A DNA stretch of 64,000 nucleotides from Boswellia sacra (Eukaryota; Streptophyta; Magnoliopsida; Sapindales; Burseraceae), in the NCBI GenBank assembly GCA_013180625.2, contig SNVD02008011.1, forward strand, positions 124,001-188,000. Reading direction: 5' to 3'. The notes under the pieces were generated by a model that was given only the letters and a program-made list of their open reading frames with translations, was not told the DNA's origin and did no database searches. Positions within the stretch are counted from its first letter, which is position 1, and the number at the start of each line of letters is the position of its first letter. Shown in pieces: positions 11,077-25,236 of this stretch. Made by a program: the position numbers and the translations under genes.

Positions 11077-12920
11077 CTTTCTCTCAAAGTTTCTAGGGAT
11101 AGTGGAAGTGAGAAGAGACGAGAATCTTCTTGTTCAAGAGTCGCTATAACGTTGCGTGCTTTCTCAACTAACGTTCCTTGATTTTTAAGTTCTCTCTCGA
11201 TGAGTCATTATTAAGGGGCAACAATATTCTTAATATAAACATCTTAGAATTTGTGTTGTGCTTGAGGAGGGCCGTACTCGATCAACAAAAATTTTCAATA
11301 TTTAAAAGAAAGTAATTTATTAATTAAAACTCACAATATAATGGTAAAATAATATTTATAATACGAATAATATTAAGATCTATAACTAATTAATTACTTA
11401 TAACTTAAATCGATAAAATTCTATTAAGTATACAATTTTTTTTATTTTTTATTTTTTCTCTTTCGATAAATTTTTACCAAGTTAAATTATAAGTAATTAG
11501 TTCTAAGATTTGATTATAAATATAACATGATTTAAATTAAAAAAAACTATAAAACAAAATTTTCAAAATTTTAACAATAGTATAACAAGCATATTATGAC
11601 CACCCTTAAATGATTAATGTTGTCATTTAGAGTAAATAAATGTTTGTATTTGTCAGTTGAAAAAATCAAACTCCTATTTATCGAAGAAATAAAATTATTT
11701 TATACACTTTTCTATTTTTTATATTATGTATGTTAAGATAACCCATAAGACATATAATTAAATATTTATTTATTTAGATATCTATCTATTTTTAGTTTAC
11801 ACTTTTCTATGAAAAAAAAATAAAGAACTATATAACTTTATTCAATAGGACTATGAATGGTTAGAAAAGTCAGACAACTAGCAAATTACATGCTTTTTTC
11901 ATATTCCGATAAAAAGAAAATCGATAATAAAAATATAAGACAAAAAAAAAAACAAAAAGTTACCATTTGCGATTTAATATTTTTACAACTAAAAATAAAA
12001 TAATGAACACATTAATTACGTGGACCAAAAAGTCAGAAAATTAATTAATAAATTGTCAAAGAAAATACGGTACAGCCCGAACCACATAGAGAACAAGATA
12101 CAGACAGGAGAGGTATAATTTATAAGGCCCAATTTACCCATCTACAAGGTGCCAAGGTCAGACAGCGTCTCCAAAAACTCACAAATCTGTCCCATTGTTA
12201 ACTACCTTTTTTATTGTTATGTTTAATAAATTAATTAATATATTATATTCAAATTTAATAAAAGAAGTCAAAATATAATAAAAATATTATGACAAAATGA
12301 GATATATTCCGACGTAGTATTATTTGTTTTATTATTAGGGTCATTATAATCACAGATAAAGACAAAGGAGAGATAAAACAGTAACGATTGGTAATTTAAG
12401 AACCACACGTCACAGAATCCTTGAAATCCATGTAAGTTCAAATCAAGAAAGAACCAGACACAAAAAGAGCATTGCAATTTAACATCTGTGAAGCAGGCTT
12501 CAAGAGTCTCATGACTCTTCTAAGATGCACAATGAAGCATATCAGAAAGATCAAATCATACTCTGTATAATAGAGAAATAAGATTTTCCACAAGATTGTA
12601 GATGACATGAAGGAAAATATTAATAGGCATGGTCGAAGAAGCAGGATTTATTATTTAGAATGTATGATATATCTACAATGTGAAGGAACATAAAACTTTT
12701 ACAGATTAGCTAACTGAGATTTCAAGATCTTAACCAGATTTAATAGTATTTATCCTCACAAAAACAAAACAACTTTTGGTATGACATAGAAGGATAGGAA
12801 AAAAATAAAATAAAATAAAGATATGGTCACATATACGTTTCTACCGTATATGCAGAAACATAATTGAGCCCAACAAAAGATTCAAGAAATCATTACCCAC
12901 AAACCATTTATCACAACATC
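11077..12920. other. Intergenic, 5' of carboxylesterase 2 and 3' of eIF2D
   Basis: AT-rich. The part next to 11077 is the promoter and leader of the minus-strand carboxylesterase; a TTTATATT element around 11233-11245 on the minus strand is a possible TATA box. The part next to 12920 would hold the 3' untranslated region of eIF2D. No other gene is seen. Confidence 0.5.
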
Positions 12921-15900
12921 TCATTTCTTGGTTTTATCAAGAACCTCAATATATCTCTTTTGAATCCCAAATTGTTCAACTAGATGTTTTGCCACATCAC
13001 TAATCACACCACCTTGAATAAGAACCTCATGCCCTTTCTTACCTGGAAAAAAAAAAAAATTCAAACCAATGAGCCATGTCAAAGTGCAAAATGAACATTA
13101 GGTTAAATTAAATTATTTCAGAAGAATGGCAGCTGCAACATTACAAGAAGCCCATCATTTATCATTATATTGATCTAACCGGCTTATTTATTTCTGAAAA
13201 AAAAATAATAGTAAGAACAAACAGTAGAAGCAAGTCAATCAGTGTCAACATAGGATGGATCTGTTCCCTCCCCACAAAGACAAACAACGAGCCCCCCTCG
13301 CCCCGCACCAACCCAACCCCCCACCACCACCCCCCCCCAAAACCCAACCCAAAAAAAAAAGAAAAAAAAAAGACCAAAACCCACAAATGAACCTAAAATG
13401 GGAGGGGAAAATTATAGATGAATATGATCTCTTGAACATTATTGGAACCGATAGCCTCTCGTTTAATAAAATAACTCGTCAGATAAAATCAAGTGCATAA
13501 AAATTCAACCTATTATTCAACAAATGAAATACTAAAAAGTTAAGCCTGTTGTATGAAATAAGAAGAAAAGATCAGAATGCAATAAGAACATATGTCAGCA
13601 ATTGAGAGGACAGAGGAACGAGAAGGAAAACACACCTGGTAGTTCTTGGACTGATGTACTGCAAGCAAACTTTTTCTGCAGCTCTGATGCTAATGCTTCA
13701 GCATCCATCAAGAATGATTCCAAACCTGACACTTTTGTCACCTTCTTGTTTCCTTGACGCCGTTCTGTTACTATCTGAATTGTTTTCAAAGCACCTTTAC
13801 GAACAACTGACTCCCCCCCTCGTGTCACGACATGGTGAGGCTGCATCCGGCTTACAAATGTTGAACCTAGGTCTTTCTTATGTATCTCTGTTGGGTATGT
13901 TGCTCCTTTCTTCGTGGCTCCCTTGAACAATGCATCACATAAAGTGGGATCCAAAACCACAATGGATTTATCAGTTGGTTTAACCAGATTTTCTTTCTCA
14001 ATATACTTGAAAACAACATCGCATGCTTCAGATGAACTGTAAAGTTTTCCTCTATCAGCACCAACAGAGGCAAAAATTGGATTGACATGAACGCTTGGTT
14101 TATAGATTTCTGCCAACTCAAGCAATTTTTGTGACATACTATCATTGGCAGCCTGATCAGCAGCCTGATTGGTTTTCTCCACTTGCCGCTTCTCTGGCTT
14201 GAAGGATGAATAGTCTGGGTGATTGCGGTTAACAGAAAATAATACCATTTCCTTCTTGTATTTATCTTCTTTAACAGAAATCTGCCATTAACATGATAAT
14301 AATAAAGAGAATGTATGAGAAAAAGCTGGTCTCTGTTGATTTCATAGAGCAATAAATTTCATAGAAGAAACACTCATCTCTCACCTATTGCAACTATGTA
14401 AAGTATCCTACTACATTACTGGGCTTTTTTTTTTTAATTCAAATAAAAAGTGGCTGTCATACTTGCAATATTGGACATCATACTTGAGAAATTAAGCTTT
14501 AGTAATGTTACCACACGCTTTCTCACTTCTGTATTTTGTAACGTTACACTAGTTAAATAGATATCAACTTGTGATGCCATAATTCGTTACAAATTAATGT
14601 CAATACTACTGATGTGAAATTTTGTGTTATAAATTTAATGATTCACATTACAACAAAAATGAAAAATGAAAAATAGCTCAAAAACCATATTTTTATCTGC
14701 ATGTCATTTTCATCACAATATCCCCCCTGCCAACTAGTTTTCTCTACAATTATCTAACGGACGGCAAATATTATCTTAAGAAATGCCTGGCTATAACAAC
14801 TAGCCCTATAGAAATCCTAATGTGACAAGCAAACAAACCACAAAAATTGGCTCTAGGGGTTTAGTTCTCACACAACAAAGTCTTAGGCCTCAGCAATCAG
14901 AAAGCATCAAACATGAAAAGCAAGTAAAGAGCATATTGGTCCCCAGGCAAAATAATGCCTCACAATCTCATATTGAAACTTATTAACCTGATTTAAAAGG
15001 AAGGTCCAACAGATTGTCGATGGTAAAAAGGTAGTTTTGCATCTTATCATTTTCTTCATTACTTAAAAGTATTTACTTTCCACCAATTTAACATTTTCCA
15101 ATCAAAATACCCTTTAAAGAAAATGATAAGAACACCTTAGAATAAATTTAAAAATAAAACCTTGGGAGGTTATTTTTTAACAAGTTACTCAAAAGCATAT
15201 TTGACTCATCTGGATATCCACTGTGTCCATGTAACAATGAGTGCTCTTATATATTATACTTAAAAACACAAACAAGAGATTTTCAAATTTAAAAAATTTG
15301 CAGGTGCTGCTATGACATTATATGTAGAAGGAAACATACCAGGCCTGCTGAAGATTTAGCTTGCAACCACTTAGCCAACTTCTTATGTGAAGATTTTTTG
15401 ATATCCAGCACAATACCTGAAGGCCTACAAGGTAATATATGGTTTGACCTGCACCCATCAGAAACAACCAAGGGTAACAGTTGTCATTGTGAAAAAACCA
15501 AGACAAGAAAAGTGAACAGTCCAATGCAACGTCTAACAAATCAAGGGGAACACACTTCTTGTGCTGAGCTTGAACAGTTCTATAACGCCTGGTTCACTTG
15601 CACCTCTAAATCATGCCTATATTTTACATTTATCAGATGTTTTAAAATTTATTTAACTTTATTTTCCTGAATTTCATCAAAATTACAAATGTATTTTGAC
15701 ATTACTAAATAGAACCAAGCCTTTGAATCACTGCTTGTATAAGCAGATCAACACTAATAGAATTCAATTAAATGACAAAATTCCATGAATCATTGTCCCA
15801 AACAGGAGCAACAGCAGCTCCAGAATAGAAATCAGTGACTCTTCATATCTATGATAATCAACTACCATCATGAAAATAACTTTAATCATGAGATACTAAA

Positions 15901-18622
15901 ACTTATGGTTCAATCAAATATGCATCAACAATTTTAAAACAGAATTGGGCCTAGCACATCTAAGATTCTGAGTCATTCCCTCCATAAGATATGGCAACAA
16001 AGTTGCTGCTACCTACCTCTCGTTTATAAATATAATCTAAAAATTTTTTTTAACCAACAAAAATTATTTTTAAAAAAAAAAAAAAAAACCACATCACTTG
16101 ACAGTTCAAAATTCTTTTCCTAAATTGCATATATCATTCCAGAAACAATCAATTTTCATGATTAAATAATACAGAATCATCATAAAATGCATTACCATTC
16201 ATCCAACCCAATTAATGTATGGAAATGATCCAAAACCCTAAAAATCCATTTCCAACCATGAGCCTCCAAATGATGGCTAACGGATCTAATCAGATTACCA
16301 TACTCCATTACAGGGAGATTGTTCATCATTATAGTCATCTATGAAAAATGAACCTACTTACAACTAGGTTCGCCATGATTTTTAACACCGCTCAGAAAAA
16401 CAGAAAATTAAGGAGGATAACAAAGAAAACTAAAACATCCCAACAATAATATCAGAGGAAAAAACAACGCAATATCCTACCATAATGTGCTTCCAGGTAT
16501 TGGAAGGTCTTTATCCTTAACTGTAGTATGCAAAGCTTGCAGAAGGCATTTGTCCAAATACGCATCCACATCCTCGGTGGACAGAACATGCTGTTCCACA
16601 TTTGATTCATTTGCATCGAAATTTTCTGTCAATTTCAACTCACCAACACCTGCAGTTACTTGCTCTGATGTACCACCCTGAAGATCACTTTGTGTTGCTG
16701 AAGCAGGATTAGATTCAGAAATGATGTTGCCCAAATCAATAGATTCCCTCTCTTCTTCAGTTGTGATATTGTTCTGTTGATCACTTGAACTCTCAGCAGT
16801 GCCTTCACATGAATCAGAAACTTGAAATGCTGACAACAAAGCAGGATCCTCAAGGACCACATCCTCTAAAAAACCCGCATTTGGCACATAATGGCCCTCA
16901 GCTGATTCCCTGAAAAAATTCCAAAATAATGTCAATTATGAACGTACAAATCTATCTCTTATAGAGTTTCCAGCTATCTTTACCAAAGTAAGTCATGGTA
17001 ATAGTGAGTTATCCTTAGAGCCTTTCCACGCAAACCGGCTTTTAATGCTTCAACACTGCTCATAGTCGTAGAACCAACCTGTATTAAGTCCAATCAATTT
17101 TTAACAAGCTGAAAACCACTGTGATCTACTTTGACCATATGGATAGTCTGTGGACTACAAATAAGCTTACCGCAATAGGTGCTGGATTGCCAGGAACTTT
17201 AATAGCCCACGGTTCCCCAGATACAAATGAAGGTAAACCTTCAGACGGTATGCTGACACCAGGAAACATCAAATCTGCCCCTCCAATGACAAAACGAGAA
17301 ACCTCACCCCCCTTAAGCATAAAAGAGGGCAGGAGATCAGGGACTTTCCACAGTGCAAAAACTGCTCAAAGAAATAGTAAACTATTAAAACCAGCAAAAA
17401 ATTTAAATATTAAGCATGCATAAAAAAAAATTTCCATCATCTCAAGGTATATCAAAGGGTTCTACAATATAGATTGTCTTACTTAATCTGCTTTCTCATA
17501 ATAGAAGCCAAAACTTGCAAAAGTCTTAATCTTTAAAAAAAATTTATGAGCAGAATCTCCCTTTTAGCTTGCTTATGTCTATGCTTCATACTACTTCAAG
17601 GTTAGAGTCCCTTACATTATGCTTCCTAAACTGTATTTATTACACTGGCTTTTAAAGTGAAACTAAACATAAATAATAAAACATAATTTTGACACCTGGA
17701 CACAAAAAAAAAGGAATAAAACTCAAAGCCTGATCATCCCAAAAAAAAAAATAAAAGATATAATGTAACCATAATGTGGTGCATGTTGCGTAAGCAAGAA
17801 AAAGAAGAGTGGCCACGAAAAATTCATCCTATTTGTGCATTTTCCAAGGCATGGCAATAATGAGACACTCAGGCAGCAGTTTTCAGAAACAGAGATTATA
17901 AATGAAATTGATAGTGATGGCACGAAGACAACTGGTGATGACTTATGAAATTTTCGTAAAGAAGATTTTTCTGTTGTACCCCAAATTTACCAAAGAAAGA
18001 AGTTCCAAATCCGCATATACTGATAAGCCAGGGAAAGGTTTGCTAGTGATTTGGTTAGTCATCGATGGGTGTTGCAATAATTCTGACATTTTTTTGGGGG
18101 TTTGCATAGTCTAGATTTCCGTTAATCCAATCAATAGATGCTGGGTCGTTTTATTGCTTACTTTTCTATTTTTTGGCCTTGTGTTGGCACAAGGGGAATA
18201 CCAAGAGACTGAGGTATAGAGATGGTGGTTATTTTGTTTTGCCTGGGCAAGGTTCAAAGGAGACTTCCAGGCCTCTCAAATGCCTGGTGCAATTGGTCTC
18301 TTAAAGAAAAGTCATTCTATGCACTTAATTGAATACAACAATTACTACGGACGTGTTTGGCAGACTAGTTAGGATAGTATAAATGAATGATTATACAAAC
18401 AGTCAAATAAAACCTTTGTTTGGCAATCAAATAAGGCTGGATGGGAGTGTAAAAAATTACAAGAGAAGCGTATAAGGCTTGTATAAGCTATCCCAAGAGG
18501 TACCCTGGGTTAAGGCCGCATAACCACTATTGGTGTATGCATTCTCTCGCTTCTTCTTTCTAATCTCCTATATCTCTCTCGTTTCCCTTCTTCTTCTTCT
18601 TCTTCTTCTTCTTTGTATGTCT

Positions 18623-18672
<50 letters not shown>

Positions 18673-21600
18673 TAATCTTCCTTCTTCCCTTTCCTCTCCC
18701 AAAATCCCATTTCAACACCAACAAACCAAAATCTCAAACCCATCAAATATCAAATCAAGAGGAAGAAGCTATTACAGAAAAAAAAAAAAAAAGGGAAAAG
18801 GACTTAGCTTGGAGAAACAGATTGGCCATGGCTGTCATGGAAAAAGAGATCGAACATGGCTTAATCACTGGTTAACAAATTTCAGCCAAAGGATGGCCAT
18901 TTTCGAGTTTCTTACCTCAAATGATTAGCTGCTAAGCCACTAGCACTTGAAATTGATTTTGAAAAAAAAAAATAAAAATAGAAGGTGAATAGAAGAAAAG
19001 TGGTAGTCTGCAACTTGAGCAAAAAGACAAGAAGAAGAAAGGAAAGTAGGGAGAGAGACAGAAAAAAAGAAATATTATAAAACTAATATATTATTTAAAG
19101 CAAATAAAATTTAATTAAAATAATTAATTGTAAACTTTTGTATACTCATACATATTTAGTTAAATATTCTCCATTTTTACAACTAAAAATTTAAATTTGT
19201 TAATATTTATTTGTAATTTTAAATATATTAATTTATTTATCCACCAAAAAATTCAATATTTTATAATTAGTTTAAATTGATGAACTTAAATTTTTTATTA
19301 AAATTTATTAAATATATCTTTTAATTATTTTAATTTAATATAAAAACTTTAATTTAATATAAAAAATTTTAATGAAATCCAATTCATTCTTATACTAACA
19401 CAGTATTGGTTAAAATTTATTCAATACAATGACAAACCAAACATATTATACAATTTACTCATTTCTTATGTTATAAAATTCAATACAAAGCTATCCGCTA
19501 CAGTAATAATTATACAATCTTATGCGGTGCACTAAACACAGCCTATTTGTTTCTTCTCTGGATCTATCATATACCTAATCCAAATCTATAAAAATCAAAC
19601 AAAATAAAAGTTCTAGACCTTGAAAGAAACATTCTAACATATCATCCTAATCATGTAAGCATTGAAGAAAACAAATGTCAATTTGAGAAAAGTAATACTT
19701 TAATTTTCCCCTTTAATATGTTTAAATCTCAGTATTGATTGCAAAGGCATGTAAAAAGATATATAAGTACAAATACAATTTATCGACCATGCAACAATCA
19801 AATCAGGTAGCAACAGAATGCTAAGAAAGGTGGTTTGATTTTTTATAATAATAATAAAACCAACTAGGCATGTCTAATGGAATGTCGGTAAAAGGCATGC
19901 TTGTATCATATCAAATTCCATTGCATAGCCAGTTATTTTTTTAAAAAAAAAAAAAAAAAATTCAATAGTATCAAATCAAAAATTCAACAAATTTTTTTTT
20001 TCAAGTTACAAGTCCAATTTTGCACAATAACTTTGCATTCTCATTAAAAACAAAGTTCCTTATACAACCATCACATGAGGCCAAAGTTTCCAGATTATAG
20101 AAAAGTAACTAAAAGAATTATGTAACAGAATGGGAATAAGAGTTAAAAGGATTGAAAGAAACATCCTGGTATGGAAGCATACCCGTTGGAAATATCTCTG
20201 TGCCACGTCCATCAGTGTCAAAGAACATAGGAAAACCACCTTCTACACCATATACATGGACCCGATTTTGAAACTTTGAAACTGTAATCTCTGCCTATAC
20301 AGGATTGTCAAGCAAAAATTTCAACCAATTAGAAGAAGAAAACATATACCAACAGTTCTAAGCCCCCACAACATTCTTCAAAATGATAAGGTGAAGAAAA
20401 CCAAGAATTCCCAAGAAGTAAGAAATCCAAAATTCTCCAATCCATTGTTTATCCCATTCATCATCACGAAGAGCAAAACAAATGTGACACAATAAGATAA
20501 AATGCAAGCAATATAATGAAAGAATTCTTGAATTTGGAATCAATCAAATCTCCCCAGGAAAAGCTACAGTAATAATGGGAGTCCTATTCAACTACTTCCA
20601 CCATTTCTGCATGCAATAACACTTTCAAGGCATTCAAGGATTTGATCATTTAGATATGATAAATTGTGAAGAAAAAGTGTGACGAGAATTCTCAACACGA
20701 GATTTTAGAAGTGCAAAGGTTTGACCCCTCTCAGATTAATGACCGAGAAATCAAGCCTGCTAATGGCTAGATCAATCGGTTAGAGGTGATCCAAAGATTT
20801 TAAACCTGAGATTGATGCACTTTGAGACAATTACTTCCTAGAAGGATTGCACGATAACATTATAAGGCAAATAAGTCTAAGACAAAGAGGTAAGCCAAAA
20901 TCATGAATGTTTGGCCAAGAAGCATGCCTAAAAAGCAGGGGCAATCTCAATTAGAAGCCAACTCAAGGTCAAGCTAAAAGACCACAACAACAAGCCAAGC
21001 TGGAAGCAACTTGCTTTTATTCTCATTGGGATTGCATACAGATGGGACTAAGCCCCACAGATAAATAAATGCATTATTCATCAATAGGGATGAACCCATA
21101 GGTTTCGACTTAAGTTAGCTGATGTAGAGCACTGCAAATTTTCGCCCACCAAAGAGCAGGCAGAGTTTGTAGATCTATTACAACTTATACTAAGCTGTAA
21201 ACCATTTGCACAAACCAGTGGCCTCAAAACCACAGATGAGCTTGCCTTGAAAGTCACTGAATATGTTCAAATAAGTGCATAATTACAAAGAGAGAAACCC
21301 AATGAATCATTCACCCCTTATAAGCCAATCAAAATACTAAAAAAATTTGGAAAAAAAAATCGCAGCGGCACTCAAAACTAAACAAAAAAAGAATAAAACA
21401 ACAAAGAAGCTCTTTTCAAATGCAAGACAGACTTTCAACTAAAAATAAAACTATCTTATCCAGCTTCATTTAGGCTTCATCGTCATCATTCATGAAGAGG
21501 TTTTGCTATGGATAGCAAGAGAAATGTCATTCATACAAAAAGACAATTGCAATATCAAAAGCAAAACTTGTATCATCAAAACGCTATATGGACACACTAT

Positions 21601-22011
21601 CGAGTCAAAAACGCTAAAAGTTCTGATCCTTGTATCAAAACCCACAACGCAGTACCAGAAACCTTCAAGAAGATCATCGCAATTAACTTACTATGCAGTA
21701 CCTATATAAAAAACTAACTCATTCTCAAAGCTACCAAATCATCACACGCGAGCAATTAAGCTCGGACATTCATCGAACATATGGAGGGCAAAGGCATTCT
21801 CATTCGGCAAACTCAAAAACCATCGCAAAGCAAGTAGCAAACGAACATTCTAGATGTAAATGATGCAGTGGGGTACCTTGGGAGGGAGCAAAGCGTCGAA
21901 ATCGAGATCGGAGCCGCGAGGGAACCTGTCTCTGAGGGTTCTCTTGAGCTTCTTCCTGTCTGCTCCTGACAGCCTCTGGTGCGACTTTGGCTCTACCGCT
22001 TTCTTAAACAT
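12921..22011 (-). CDS. eIF2D: Translation factor eIF2D (ligatin family), 8 exons
   Basis: Minus-strand exons: 22011-21877, 20294-20183, 17361-17171, 17078-16984, 16909-16481, 15448-15340, 14281-13636 and 13042-12921. All junctions are GT-AG, phases agree, and the spliced frame is 1839 nt (612 residues), close to other eIF2D proteins. The N-terminus MFKKAVEP followed by a basic stretch is the DUF1947-like region. A PUA domain spans about residues 85-178 (GGADLMFPGV, GNPAPIAVG, GKALRITHYYHD). An acidic Ser/Gln-rich linker fills exon 5. A SWIB-like region is at about 437-478 and a SUI1 domain starts at about 519 (KGALKTIQIV) and runs to the C-terminus. Known role: delivery of tRNA to the ribosomal P site without GTP and recycling of 40S subunits after termination; cytoplasmic. 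Intron 2 (17362-20182) carries a transposon and intron 7 a C-rich tract. No damage is seen. Confidence 0.95.
13285..13372. repeat. C-rich/poly-A tract inside eIF2D intron 7
   Basis: On the plus strand, runs of C (up to about ten) broken by A are followed by two A-runs. On the transcribed (minus) strand this reads as U-runs followed by a G-rich stretch with many GGG/GGGG blocks, about 240 nt upstream of the last splice acceptor. It has the same composition and order as 4746-4818. Confidence 0.6.
18349..19543 (+). mobile_element. Non-autonomous DNA transposon, copy A, in eIF2D intron 2
   Basis: It starts GGACGTGTTTGGCAG and ends ACTAAACACAGCC, whose complement GGCTGTGTTTAGT matches the start, giving a short imperfect terminal inverted repeat. 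The interior aligns end to end with 39268-40424: a shared ACCTTGGGTTAAGGCCGCATAA block, a CAGCCAAAGGATG block, and an AT-rich right third. A (CT)n microsatellite at 18627-18668 lies inside. No transposase is encoded. The termini resemble PIF/Harbinger-type ends, but I could not settle the target duplication, so the superfamily is open. Confidence 0.65.
18627..18668. repeat. (CT)n microsatellite
   Basis: About 21 CT units in transposon copy A, preceded by a (CTT)n tract. The open frames reading through it are not genes. Confidence 0.9.
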
Positions 22012-22227
22012 TTTAAAGCGTTTAGTTATGAGATTAGAATGATGAAGGGATAGCTGGTGATGGGTTGAGAGTGAATGGGGCTGGAGTGTAGTTTTGGGGA
22101 GGTTTTGAGACGAAGCAACAAGGCGGTGGTGGCAATCCGGTAGTGAAGAAGGAAGAGAATTTTTTGTTATTGATGGTTTTCGCTTTTGTTTGATGTTCTA
22201 ACGTTTGGAGACATTCACGCGACCCCT

Positions 22228-22234
22228 CTTTATA
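22228..22234 (-). promoter_or_regulatory. Candidate TATA box of eIF2D
   Basis: TATAAAG on the minus strand, about 215 nt upstream of the eIF2D ATG, with pyrimidine-rich leader sequence between. Position is plausible; the motif alone is weak evidence. Confidence 0.35.
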
Positions 22235-24119
22235 TGCCGAAAAAGAATGAAAATTTTTATAAACCCCCTGCCGTTACCTTCCCTTCCTTTAAGAGTGCCC
22301 AGGATAAGGGCAATATGGTCACTTAGAAGAGTTAAATTTCTCAATTAAAATAAATATAAATTAAACTTTAATTCTTTTTTTCTATTTGCTGCTCAGGTAA
22401 ATAACCCGAGACCCCCTAGTTTTGGGCCCAAGTCATCTCTCCCCCGGCTTTGGAATAATAACATACGGTCAGCCAGATTCCATCAATCGTTAAAAGAATA
22501 TGTTATCCGACTAAGAATGGTTGATGTAAAGACATACTTACCCCTATTTGTCTTATTCAGTTTAATTTAAAAAAAATGCTACGCAGGTCACAAAAAGGCT
22601 AAAAGAATAATAACAACTATATAAGAATTCAATAATAACAAATATCACAAACAAATAAATTAAAATTTTTCTTACAATCAAACAAGATTTTCTTTTCTTA
22701 TAATTTTATCTCGACGCAAGAATAGTGTCTTTCTGCAGTCAACCATCAATATACAAAAACCAGAACTTTCTAGACAACGAGAATTCTCCTCCTACAATTT
22801 CATTCCAATTCAACAATATTCATAAAAGTAAACTTAAACATAAAATCCTAATCAAACTAAAAAGAGAACAAATCAAACACAACCTAGAAATCTAGACCCC
22901 TAATTTGCTCTGCAACCAAACGTACATTGAACCCCGAAACCAGCAAACTGAAGCAATCCAGATCCTAAAGCCAGAAACTTTGAAATTGAGCAGACCTTCA
23001 ACCCAATAGAGCCAAAAAAAAAAAAAAAAACAGCCTGCCGTCATCAGCAACCTTCTACTTCCAAAAACCCTGCCAGCCGCCATCAGCAACCACAACCAAA
23101 AACTGTGCCTCTCGCCACATGCAACAACTGATATCACCAAAAAAAAAAAAGCCAGAAATCCAAGGCAAAAAAGAAAATAATAAATCTAGTTTCATCACTC
23201 AACCGTCAACAGCCTCATTATAAAGGAGAGGAATGGAGTTGTGAACGTGGCATTAGATGTGACAACTATGAGAGGAGAGGAACTGTTAGGAAACAGAAGA
23301 ATGGAAGAACAGAGAAACTGAGGCTGCGTTAACTGATAGAATAGCAGTGTATGGGATTGTACAGAGGTTAATCATACAGATCTTCCTTAATTTTATTTTT
23401 GTTTAATTTTGTCTATATCCACTGATTATTATTTTTTATCATTATATATCCTTGATTTTTTTTAAATTCATTATAAAGATCACTTTCATTATTTTTATCA
23501 TTAGATGACATCACTATTCCATCTAAAATTATTCCAATTATTAAAATGCCTTCTGAACAAATTTCTAAAAAATTTACTAATAACACTAGTGTAATTCAAA
23601 CCCATTCCTCTTAGAAGATAGTATAGCTTTCTTATCATCATATCAACTGTTTAAAGTTGTTCAATGTATAATACTTTATTATTTATTATAATATTATTTT
23701 AAGTAATCAATTATTGTATTTAGTTACTCAAAGAATGTGCTGATTTTATTTAATTAAAATTTTTCGAATATACTTAAATATATAAAAAATGCTTACTTTA
23801 TTTTTCATAATATTCATTTTTCATACTATCAAGGCATTTCTAATATATAATTAAATTTCAAATAATTGAAAAATACCTAATAAAATATCCACAAATATAT
23901 TTAAAAATTCACAAAATACCCAACAAAATATTTAAAAATTATAATTTTTGAATTTTTGAAACAATAAAATTACAAAACTGTTAAAAATATGCCAACAAAA
24001 ATTGAACTGATTATTTTTATTTAATTTTTTAATCTAAATTTATTAATTTATTTTTTTAATTTCTATTTTAATCTAAATTTATTAATTTATTTTTGTTAGA
24101 TATTTATTTAATATATTTT
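22235..24119. other. Intergenic 5' of eIF2D, no gene seen
   Basis: AT-rich sequence. The open frame at 22892-23140 (minus) is driven by an A/T run and has no recognisable domain. I see no RNA gene. Confidence 0.45.
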
Positions 24120-24590
24120 TATTTTTATTTATTAATTCTTATTAATTTATTTATTTATTTATTTTATAAATTAATTAAAATTTATAATTAATTTTAATCA
24201 ATTATAATTAGATAAGAGGAGCTATAGATTTATTAATTTTTCTTTTAATCTATTTTAATTTATTAATTCTTATTAATAGATTTATTAATTTATTTTAATA
24301 AATTAATTAAAATTTATAATTAATTTTAATCAATTATAAATTAAATAAGAGGAATTATAGATTTATTAATTTTTATTTTAATCTATTTAAATTTATTAAT
24401 TCTTATTAATAAATTTATTAATTTATTTTAATAAAATAGTAAAAATTTATAATTGATTTTAATCAATTATAAATTAAATAAGAGGAATTATAGATTTATT
24501 AATTTTTATTTTAATCCATTTTAATTTATTAATTCTTATAATAAAATAATTAATTTATTAAAATATATAAATGTATAATTAATTTGAATC
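24120..24590. repeat. AT-rich tandem array, 133-bp period
   Basis: The anchor AAGAGGA(A/G)(T/C)TATAGATTTATT recurs at 24214, 24347 and 24480, exactly 133 bp apart, with the TTAATTCTTATTAAT and AATCAATTATAA blocks at matching offsets. A degenerate unit precedes 24214 and a partial unit follows. About 3.5 copies in all. Confidence 0.8.
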
Positions 24591-24599
24591 AATTATAGT

Positions 24600-24860
24600 T
24601 TAATTGTTGTTAACTTTATGCATAAATATATTGTAACTTGGTGGTGAGAATACCATGTAGAAGGTAGGAGGTCTTGGGTTTGAACGCCAAGAAGTGCCAA
24701 CAAGTTAAAATTTAGCTTATTTCATAGTATAATCTATAACTTAAATATAATTGTTGTTGACGTTAAACAAAAATATCTTGTAGTCTGGTGGTAAATTAAA
24801 CACTTTACAATGTAGGAGTTCTCGAGTTCAAACCAAAACATTATAAAATTTATTTAAACT
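24600..24860 (+). repeat. Two diverged SINE-like units
   Basis: Two similar stretches, about 24600-24720 and 24745-24850, each begin TAATTGTTGTT and contain (G/C)TGGTGGT. Each then has GGTCTTGGGTTTGAACGCC in the first and a matching but degraded TCTCGAGTTCAAACC in the second. These resemble A- and B-box internal promoters of tRNA-derived SINEs. No poly-A tail or target duplication was identified, so this is a weak call. Confidence 0.3.
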
Positions 24861-25040
24861 CGTATATAATGTTAAATGACTATTATGCCGCTTAATACTC
24901 AACATAATTACAATTATTTAACCAAAAATCTGACGGAAGGGGTCTCCATGATGAATTTCGAAAAAGTCAGGGGTAGTCGGTGATGAAAAGTGACAAACAG
25001 TGAATATGGACGAAATTAAACCAAAATCACGAAATTAAGC

Positions 25041-25236
25041 CAAACCACGAAATTAAGCCAAAAACAAAGGGGTGCCTGTGTGATTAGCCCAGTTGTATAG
25101 TATAAGATTGAGTAAACCCTATATTGTGTTTATTAAACCAAACCACGAAATTAAGCCAAAACAAAGGGGTGCCTGTGTGATTAGCCTAGTTGTATAGTAT
25201 AAGATTGAGTAAACTCTATATTGTATTTGGTTTATC
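25041..25236. repeat. 98-bp tandem duplication
   Basis: Two near-identical units, 25041-25138 and 25139-25236, each start CAAACCACGAAATTAAGCC and run to CTATATTGT. They differ by a few substitutions and one indel, so the duplication is recent. Confidence 0.85.

Noticed and set aside
13165..13500. Gly- and Pro-rich frames around 13285-13372
   Set aside because: Low-complexity reading of the C-rich tract inside an eIF2D intron.
22892..23140. 82-codon minus-strand frame with Trp/Phe-rich segment
   Set aside because: The Phe run comes from an A/T homopolymer; no family resemblance and no supporting signals.
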